Below are positions 12,926-18,227 of a stretch of DNA of 18,227 bases, piece by piece (within the stretch, counting starts at the first letter, position 1; the number at the start of each line of letters is the position of its first letter). The DNA comes from an uncultured Lachnospiraceae bacterium. GTDB lineage: Bacteria > Bacillota > Clostridia > Lachnospirales > Lachnospiraceae. The stretch covers positions 1 through 18,227 of the forward strand of contig CAKRNW010000037.1 in assembly GCA_934371505.1 (NCBI GenBank), read 5' to 3'. The translations under genes and the position numbers were made by a program. Under the pieces are notes generated by a model. The model did not search any database. It worked only from the letters and a program-made list of their open reading frames with translations, and was not told where the DNA came from.

Positions 12926-13040
12926 AAATAAAAGGTACTTATGGCATTATAAGAAGTACATGTAATTCTGCTTATTTTGGAAGTAAGGGTGATTTTAAAT
13001 TTACATGTTGGAAAAGGTGTTAAATGCTCATGACGTCTAA

Positions 13041-13113
13041 TTCAATTTAAACAAAATTGAAAAATATGGAAGTGTCTGGAATGGGTGTAGCCTATTTCAA
13101 TGTTTATTTGAAA
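13041..13113. promoter_or_regulatory. candidate recombinase-binding (res-like) inverted repeats
   Basis: TTCAATTT (13041-13048) faces AAATTGAA (13054-13061) across five bases. TTTCAA (13095-13100) faces TTGAAA (13108-13113) across seven. They lie directly before a serine recombinase gene, where resolvase sites are often found. AT-rich sequence could give such pairs by chance. Confidence 0.3.
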
Positions 13114-13143
13114 TCAATTCAAAATAAGCAGGAGGATGGACGT

Positions 13144-13710
13144 ATGAGAGTAGCTTATATACGTGTCAGCACAGTAGAGCAGAACGAGGCAAGACAGGTT
13201 GAGGCATTAAAACACTTTGATATTGAGAAGTGGTACATTGAAAAGGTGTCTGGTAAAGACACAAAAAGAGAACAGTTACAGCTAATGTTGGATTTTGTAC
13301 GTGAGGGAGATGAAATCTTTGTGATGGATTTCAGCAGACTTTCAAGGAGTGTGCAGGATCTGTTGGATATTGTGGACTTGCTGAATGGGAAAAAGGTTAA
13401 GCTTGTCAGTCTTAAGGAAAATCTTGATACAAGCACACCAACAGGAAAGCTAATGTTAACAGTCATAGGTGCGATTGCAGAGTTTGAGCGAATGAACATT
13501 TTGGAGCGTCAGCGAGAAGGAATTGCAATCGCAAAACGTGAAGGAAGATACAAAGGACGTAAGGCAATGGAGCTTGAAAATTGGGATGAGGTTTATTCAT
13601 CATGGAAAGCTGGAGAGATCACAGCGGTCGCAGCCGCTAAGCTGTTAGGAATCAATAGAGGTACATTCTACAGCAGAGTTAAAAAAGCTGAAAAGGAAGG
13701 TGGCAAGTGA
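13144..13710 (+). CDS. serine site-specific recombinase (resolvase/invertase type)
   Basis: The 188-residue protein has the small serine recombinase layout. The catalytic Ser is at residue 9 in YIRVSTVEQN, with RQ following. The core segment DFSRLSRSVQDLLDIVDLL carries the conserved Arg and Asp residues. The long helix region ERMNILERQREGIAIAKREGRYKGR leads to a C-terminal helix-turn-helix (TAVAAAKLLGINRGTFYSRV). Such enzymes cut and rejoin DNA at short sites to resolve or invert segments. GGAGG at 13131-13135 fits the ATG at 13144; a frame from 13057 without a good site is rejected. Its stop overlaps the next gene's start (GTGATG), indicating coupling to the zinc-ribbon nuclease. Confidence 0.92.
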   Translation: MRVAYIRVSTVEQNEARQVEALKHFDIEKWYIEKVSGKDTKREQLQLMLDFVREGDEIFVMDFSRLSRSVQDLLDIVDLLNGKKVKLVSLKENLDTSTPTGKLMLTVIGAIAEFERMNILERQREGIAIAKREGRYKGRKAMELENWDEVYSSWKAGEITAVAAAKLLGINRGTFYSRVKKAEKEGGK

Positions 13711-14984
13711 TGGAGAGTATGGACTTGTGGGATGAATTTAGTTTCCTTGAAACAGCAGATAAACAGGACGAATGGTCTTTGGAGAGTTGGTGCAATAGTC
13801 ATGGAGAACGAGGAGAGCTCTTAGCAAAAGAGTGGGATATGGATAAAAATTCTGATGAAGCAGGCAATCCGCTTAGTATCAAAGACATTGGTCATAATCG
13901 TACTAGATTAAAATTTTGGTGGAAGTGTTCTAGATGCGGTAAGGAATTTAAACAAGAAATTAGGGAAAGAACACAAAGAGGTCATGATTGTCCTGTGTGT
14001 GCAAGAAATTGTACTAAAAGAAAGTGTACTGATACACGAGTAAATATACCTATAAAAGGAAGGAGTCTAATGGATTGGTGCAATAATAATCAAAAGGGAG
14101 GGCTTATTCTGAGAGAATGGGATTATGAAATGAATTTTGATGAATTAGGTAATCCAATAAGTCCAAAAGATGTGTTCCGTGGTAGTGGTAAAAAGGTCTG
14201 GTGGAAGTGCTATCGATGTGGTAACAAATATCAGTTGCCAATTAGAAATAGAGTATCTTATAGTGTTGGATGTAGCAAATGTCGTACAAAAGGTACATCA
14301 TATTCGGAACAGTTTATATTTTATGGATTGCAACAATATTTTCCAGATGCAGAGAACAGAGTTAAGGTAGATGGAAAAATGGAATTTGACATTGTTATTC
14401 CGAGTATTAACACGTATATTGAGTATTCTGGAGAGTTCTGGCATACAGAGTATTCAAAGAAAGATTATTTAAAAAGAGATTATTGCAAGGATAAGGGAAT
14501 AAGATTTATTGAAATAATAGAAAAGAAAAAATATATTCCTATTACGGTTGATAATGACACCATAATTTATAAGTTTAACCAAGCAGGGCAGGATGAGACA
14601 TTGTGGCAAGTCTTAATGAAAGTATATGAACTTCTTGGATATAGCAATGTCAACGTTGATTACAATGAGATTGTTATGAAATCGAGTGATAGGATGCTTA
14701 GACCTATTGATAACAACATCATGGTAAAATACAAATGCATAGGAGATGAATGGGATATTGAGCTAAACAATGGAGCAAAACCAGAGTATTTTTCTTCTGG
14801 CTCTTCAAAAAGAATTATATGGAGATGTACAAAATGTTCTGCAACGTGGAGCAGTACGATTGCTAACAGAATAGAATTTAAAACGGGCTGTCCTTATTGT
14901 AGATACAATATATTCTCTCAGACCTATAAGGCAGTGTGGAGAACAAAATACAGAAGAATTTGTTTCGGAAAAAATAATATATAG
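13710..14984 (+). CDS. zinc-ribbon (DUF4379-type) protein with central Vsr-like nuclease domain
   Basis: This 424-residue protein has three zinc-ribbon units of the DUF4379 kind (WWKC-x2-C and later C-x2-C). Cys pairs are at 73/76 with 94/97, 167/170 with 188/191, and 373/376 with 394/397. Between the second and third units lies a PD-(D/E)XK-like domain. SEQFIFYGLQQYFPDAEN contains Glu200, MEFDIVI contains Asp227, and YIEYSGEFWH contains Glu238 with an FWH turn as in Vsr mismatch endonucleases. KDYLKRDYCKDKGIRFIEI completes the fold. The predicted role is DNA cutting at a sequence read by the ribbons; the target is unknown. The gene overlaps the recombinase stop (GTGATGG), with a GTG at 13707 as an alternative start. 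After the last CPYC the tail is short, and the protein may have lost further units. Confidence 0.8.
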   Translation: MESMDLWDEFSFLETADKQDEWSLESWCNSHGERGELLAKEWDMDKNSDEAGNPLSIKDIGHNRTRLKFWWKCSRCGKEFKQEIRERTQRGHDCPVCARNCTKRKCTDTRVNIPIKGRSLMDWCNNNQKGGLILREWDYEMNFDELGNPISPKDVFRGSGKKVWWKCYRCGNKYQLPIRNRVSYSVGCSKCRTKGTSYSEQFIFYGLQQYFPDAENRVKVDGKMEFDIVIPSINTYIEYSGEFWHTEYSKKDYLKRDYCKDKGIRFIEIIEKKKYIPITVDNDTIIYKFNQAGQDETLWQVLMKVYELLGYSNVNVDYNEIVMKSSDRMLRPIDNNIMVKYKCIGDEWDIELNNGAKPEYFSSGSSKRIIWRCTKCSATWSSTIANRIEFKTGCPYCRYNIFSQTYKAVWRTKYRRICFGKNNI

Positions 14985-15024
14985 ATAGTCATTTGATTTA
15001 CTATTACCAGCAATTATAAAGTTG

Positions 15025-15053
15025 TTGGTTATAGTAAATTTGTATGATATGAT
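15025..15053 (+). promoter_or_regulatory. weak candidate promoter of the SLH-like lipoprotein gene
   Basis: TTGGTT (15025-15030) and TATGAT (15048-15053) are 17 bases apart. The -35 is poor and the region is AT-rich, so this is only a candidate. Confidence 0.3.
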
Positions 15054-15090
15054 TAAGATAATAATTTTAGACAAAGGAGAATTTAACATT

Positions 15091-16542
15091 ATGAAATATA
15101 GAAAATTAGTTGAGCATAAAAAGATAAATGGCATTTTGGCAATAATGAAAATTAAAAGGGTAATCTTACCAACAATTACAATGGTTATTATCGCATCACA
15201 ACTTTTCGGTTGTGCATCAGCAACAAAGCAGGATACATACAACATGCTTCAAGAATCGACAGAAATAGAACTGGAGTATGCAGTCCCCGATTATGATACC
15301 ACAGAGGATTCAGCAGTAGAGCTTCTCCCATGGCTTCAACTATCATCCCTTGAAACACATCCAGAGTTAAGAAAAGCATTTGAGGAACTGCTTGGAGTCA
15401 CAGTATCAGAAGATGGTACCAAGACTGGAATCATCTATACAGATGAAACAGGAAATGCAAATCAGAATAATACATTATTTAATGCTTTAGGAAGCACCAA
15501 TTTATTTATTGACACAATAAGAGATACAGAAAAGTCAGAAAAAATTGAGTCAATTGCATCTGATAATTATGCAGACATTGAAGATAATCAAAGTATTCCG
15601 GCAGTAATTAATGCATACTTTGAATTATTACCAGATCAGGCAGACGGACAGTTTGACGGAGACTCCACAATCAGTAGAGCACAGGCAATGACCCTTGTAA
15701 TGAGAGCAACCACACCAGTCAATGAATCACAGGCACCAGAAACCGATAGTGATTTCGCAGCAAAAGTAGGTGAAACAATATATACCGATTTTGCAGCACC
15801 AATGGATAATTATTGCTACATCAATACTTCAAATGGTTTAAATGAAAAGTCTTTTGAAAGCACCATGTCAAGAGGCGAATACATTTACATGCTGACCAAA
15901 TACATCTTCAATGAACAATACACCGAGCGCTTAATGGATGCGGGTAAAGAGGACAAATCAGCGGAGGGCGTAACCCTAGTAACACTAAAAGATGGAGGAG
16001 CTATTAGTTTCCAGGATGCGATAAGTATTCCAGAAAAAGGGTTACCCACAGAGATGTACAACACCCTTGCACGAGCAATCGGGTTAGGGTTTATTGTGGA
16101 AGAAGATATCGCATGGGATGAGGGAATCACCAAATCGGAGGCAATCACCCTATTCCTAAACGCCACAGACACCTTCTACACCAATTCTGAATATACAACA
16201 TCATCTCAAGGAAATCACATAGAATCCACAAACATAGAGATCCCAGAAGAAAATATCGTAGGGAATGGAACGGGGGATGAATATATCCCCGAGTCAAAGG
16301 ATGAGGAAATCACCGAGGAAGAACAAGCACCCCAGCAACCCGAGCAAGCACCCCAGCAACCAGCGCAAACCCCAGCAGTAGAGCAAGCACCCCAGCAACC
16401 AGCAAAGCAACCAGAGCAAGCACCCCCAAGCACCGAGCAAACAGTAACACCAAGTGGCACTGGTGATGGATCAAGTCGAGAAAACCGAAATGATCCTGGT
16501 GATATCAGAGGAACTGGTATAGGGGGAGGCAACTTACAATAG
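15091..16542 (+). CDS. SLH-like lipoprotein with proline/glutamine-rich tail
   Basis: The 483-residue protein has a long basic start, a hydrophobic segment (VILPTITMVIIASQLFGC) and a lipobox-like LFGC with Cys41, so it is predicted to be exported and lipid anchored. Segments resembling S-layer homology motifs appear at YFELLPDQADGQFDGDSTIS followed by RAQAMTLVMRA, at MSRGEYIYMLTKYIF, and at GITKSEAITLFLNAT. Such motifs usually bind cell-wall polymers. The tail from about residue 410 is low complexity with EQAPQQP repeats and ends in a Gly/Asn-rich stretch, suggesting a wall-spanning spacer. AAAGGAG (15073-15079) suits the ATG at 15091; the ATG at 15145 would give a more usual signal length but has no site. 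The gene for a secreted protein follows, so the two may act together at the surface. Confidence 0.75.
   Translation: MKYRKLVEHKKINGILAIMKIKRVILPTITMVIIASQLFGCASATKQDTYNMLQESTEIELEYAVPDYDTTEDSAVELLPWLQLSSLETHPELRKAFEELLGVTVSEDGTKTGIIYTDETGNANQNNTLFNALGSTNLFIDTIRDTEKSEKIESIASDNYADIEDNQSIPAVINAYFELLPDQADGQFDGDSTISRAQAMTLVMRATTPVNESQAPETDSDFAAKVGETIYTDFAAPMDNYCYINTSNGLNEKSFESTMSRGEYIYMLTKYIFNEQYTERLMDAGKEDKSAEGVTLVTLKDGGAISFQDAISIPEKGLPTEMYNTLARAIGLGFIVEEDIAWDEGITKSEAITLFLNATDTFYTNSEYTTSSQGNHIESTNIEIPEENIVGNGTGDEYIPESKDEEITEEEQAPQQPEQAPQQPAQTPAVEQAPQQPAKQPEQAPPSTEQTVTPSGTGDGSSRENRNDPGDIRGTGIGGGNLQ
16318..16442. repeat. EQAPQQP-coding tandem repeat
   Basis: The unit GAGCAAGCACCCCAGCAACC and close variants occur about four times in the 3' part of the SLH-like lipoprotein gene. 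Each unit codes for EQAPQQP or a relative, so repeat number could vary between strains. Confidence 0.75.
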
Positions 16543-16565
16543 AACATATCAATTTTTAGTTTATG

Positions 16566-16587
16566 GAGGCTCACGAAAGTGAGTCTC
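16566..16587. promoter_or_regulatory. GAAA-loop hairpin between the two surface-protein genes
   Basis: GAGGCTCAC (16566-16574) pairs with GTGAGTCTC (16579-16587, one G-T pair) around a GAAA tetraloop. No T run follows directly, so it may stabilise or process the transcript rather than end it. Confidence 0.55.
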
Positions 16588-16616
16588 TAACACTTTTAAG
16601 AGAGGAGAGTAGAGGG

Positions 16617-18227
16617 ATGAAAAAAAGACTGACAAGAATTTTATCATTCATACTTGTAATATTATTAACACTATCAATTCCACTCACTGCTTATGCAGAT
16701 AATGATGGTAATGGAACAGGAGACACTGGAACAGGAGGTCAACAAAATGTAACGGATGGAGCGAGTTATACCAAAGCAGCTTATCTCATTTACATAGTAG
16801 ATAAAAATGGTAATTTACTTACCCAAGTTGTAGAGGCAGGGATAGACGGAGCAAAAACGCCACCAGCAAATGCAAATTTTAGTTACGAGAAATCGAAGTT
16901 TGGCAACCAAGAACCAACAATATTTAAAGTAATTTATAATGTACCAACACCTTTCCAAAAGAATGGGAATGGAAATGGAGCGGCTTTAAAGAATAAATTG
17001 CTTGAAATAACTGGTAAGGACACGAATGGTAATAATATTTATTATGCTATTGACCTTATTAAAAATTACTTCGACGAAAAAGTAGCCAAATCCTTCCTTT
17101 CTTCCAACAAAGACCAATACCTCATATTTGAGGGCGTATATTGGTTTCGAATGGATAATGGAACGCATGCGGGAGAGACCCTAGTAGCCACATCAACTGG
17201 ATGGGCGAAAGCGCAGGAAGAATATAAATGTGGAGAATATGGTTCAGAGAAATTTAGAAAATATACGAATAATATTTATGCGAATTGCATGAAATTTGAG
17301 TTTAGCCAGTTAGGCTTAAGTCCATGTCCATCGGGCAAGCAAACCAACACAACAATTATGAATAGTGCAAGTGGTATCATTTCTGTTTGGAATAATGAAG
17401 TTGTGGAAAGTGAAGACCAGACAACCTATGATGAATCAAAAGGAGATACACCAGCACCTCCAGCAGACGAATCAGATGGAGCGTATATAATAGTTAAAAA
17501 CTATAGATACAGTAACAATGGAGGAAACACCTACATAGATGCAGGATGCTACAATATAAAAAATATAGCTAGCAAGATTATAGTAGAAAATGAGCAATCC
17601 TATAAAGTAGTAGGCTGGAAGATAAGTAATCAAACATCTACAAATATAAATAGTTTAACATGGGAAAGCAGTATACCCGGCAAAGTAACACAGACAGGAA
17701 CAACAGAAAAAACAGTGCAGCTATCAGGTGCAGAGAGATGCTTATATGTATTGTTAGAGAAAACATCAGGAAGTAGTGGAGGCACTGGAGATTTTGAGAT
17801 TTCACAGGCAAGTTTGACAAAGAGAGTTCGATTCAGTGAATCATCAAAAACAAATGGGTTCAACAGTCACAGTTTTGGATGGACAAGTGGAGCATTTAGT
17901 TTATCAAGCTGTAGTGGACATTCCTACACAGATAATTGTGGTAACATGACAAACCATAGCAACGATAAAAAGAAAGCAGATGGAACAACAGACCACAGTG
18001 GTGATACTACATATTGTGGTGGACACACAGATTACTGTAGTAACTTCAAATTATTAGATGATAGCATATCAGTATCATTAAAGAATCAAAATGTAAGCAC
18101 AGCACCTAAGATAATGGTACAGAAGCATGGATGGCAAAATGTAGTAGAGAATACTTCAGCAAGCAGCTTAGCAGAATACTGGCATAAATTTAGACGACCA
18201 TCTAATGGTGCAGATACACCTAGTAGA
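16617..18227 (+). CDS. large secreted protein, 3' end beyond the window (partial)
   Basis: The frame is open from the ATG to the window end, at least 537 codons. It starts with a clear signal peptide (MKKRLTRILSFILVILLTLS) with a likely cleavage after TAYA, then a Gly/Asn/Thr-rich stretch. It looks like a wall or surface protein. It has few cysteines until about residues 430-480, where a Cys/His cluster appears (SSCSGHSYTDNCGN, NHSND, DHSGD, YCGGHTDYC), suggesting metal binding or disulfides. I do not recognise a named domain. GAGGAG (16602-16607) lies ten bases before the ATG. It follows the SLH-like lipoprotein by 75 bases in the same direction, so they are probably co-transcribed. The C-terminal anchor, if any, is outside the window. 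Confidence 0.85.
   Translation, partial: MKKRLTRILSFILVILLTLSIPLTAYADNDGNGTGDTGTGGQQNVTDGASYTKAAYLIYIVDKNGNLLTQVVEAGIDGAKTPPANANFSYEKSKFGNQEPTIFKVIYNVPTPFQKNGNGNGAALKNKLLEITGKDTNGNNIYYAIDLIKNYFDEKVAKSFLSSNKDQYLIFEGVYWFRMDNGTHAGETLVATSTGWAKAQEEYKCGEYGSEKFRKYTNNIYANCMKFEFSQLGLSPCPSGKQTNTTIMNSASGIISVWNNEVVESEDQTTYDESKGDTPAPPADESDGAYIIVKNYRYSNNGGNTYIDAGCYNIKNIASKIIVENEQSYKVVGWKISNQTSTNINSLTWESSIPGKVTQTGTTEKTVQLSGAERCLYVLLEKTSGSSGGTGDFEISQASLTKRVRFSESSKTNGFNSHSFGWTSGAFSLSSCSGHSYTDNCGNMTNHSNDKKKADGTTDHSGDTTYCGGHTDYCSNFKLLDDSISVSLKNQNVSTAPKIMVQKHGWQNVVENTSASSLAEYWHKFRRPSNGADTPSR

Larger units (their letters stand above)
12836..13143. other. intergenic stretch before the recombinase gene
   Basis: A 10-bp stem (ATAGGCATCC at 12840-12849 with GGATGCCTAT at 12871-12880) encloses 21 bases but has no T run. 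The second 18-bp repeat follows at 12908-12925. Near the recombinase gene there are TTCAA/TTGAA inverted repeats (13041-13061 and 13095-13113). No gene is seen. Confidence 0.65.

Noticed and set aside
13057..13143. Longer start for the serine recombinase
   Set aside because: The extra residues precede the conserved YIRVST start and lie in the inverted-repeat region; GGAGG fits the ATG at 13144.
1..18227. CRISPR arrays, tRNA or rRNA genes
   Set aside because: No regularly spaced repeats with spacers and no RNA gene signatures were seen.

Overview
The window looks like a chromosome segment of a low-to-moderate-GC Gram-positive anaerobe of the Clostridia, most likely Lachnospiraceae. The pointers are the rpsF-ssb-rpsR operon, a DUF951 gene, a SprA-type metallopeptidase, a DUF5688 gene, AGGAGG-type ribosome binding sites and lipoprotein signals. 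This assignment is inference from gene content; no rRNA or tRNA gene is present to confirm it.

Region 1 (1-4900) is a rearranged locus with two RCC1-repeat (beta-propeller) surface proteins. RCC1-A (100-1632) is a lipoprotein with an extra C-terminal tandem module. RCC1-B (about 3129-4289) is membrane anchored and lacks that module. Each is preceded by the same last codons of an upstream gene (32-64 and 3054-3086) and followed by the same 259-bp segment (1646-1904 and 4312-4570). That segment carries the promoter and 5' end of a HEQEH metallopeptidase gene. Only the second copy continues into an intact peptidase (4370-4900). Between the two cassettes (1905-3053) lies cargo: an orphan ORF fragment, a convergent membrane protein, a bidirectional terminator, and a small helical ORF that ends at the repeat junction. 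The two RCC1 proteins have clearly diverged while the 259-bp repeat appears identical, which suggests recent recombination and possible cassette switching.

Region 2 (4917-8433) holds ordinary chromosomal genes: a CgeB-like glycosyltransferase, a sirtuin deacylase, a DUF951 protein, and the rpsF-ssb-rpsR operon ending in a strong GAAA-loop terminator. An unusual cluster of overlapping inverted repeats with three TGCGCA palindromes sits between the glycosyltransferase and the sirtuin.

Region 3 (about 8330-18227) is visibly more AT-rich and looks like an accessory or mobile element inserted behind rpsR. It encodes a DUF5688 protein, several very small proteins (a 33-aa membrane peptide, a 35-aa Cys-rich peptide, a 59-aa acidic protein), a SprT-like zinc protease, an unrecognised 208-aa protein with an HNH-like Cys/His pattern, a small protein behind a ribosome-binding-site-trapping hairpin, and a serine recombinase. 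The recombinase gene overlaps a gene for a zinc-ribbon/Vsr-like nuclease. An SLH-like lipoprotein and a large secreted protein that runs off the window follow. Hairpins, direct repeats and an 18-bp repeat placed at the same distance behind two small genes punctuate the region. The element's far end is not in the window, so its type (integrative conjugative element, phage-like or other) cannot be decided.
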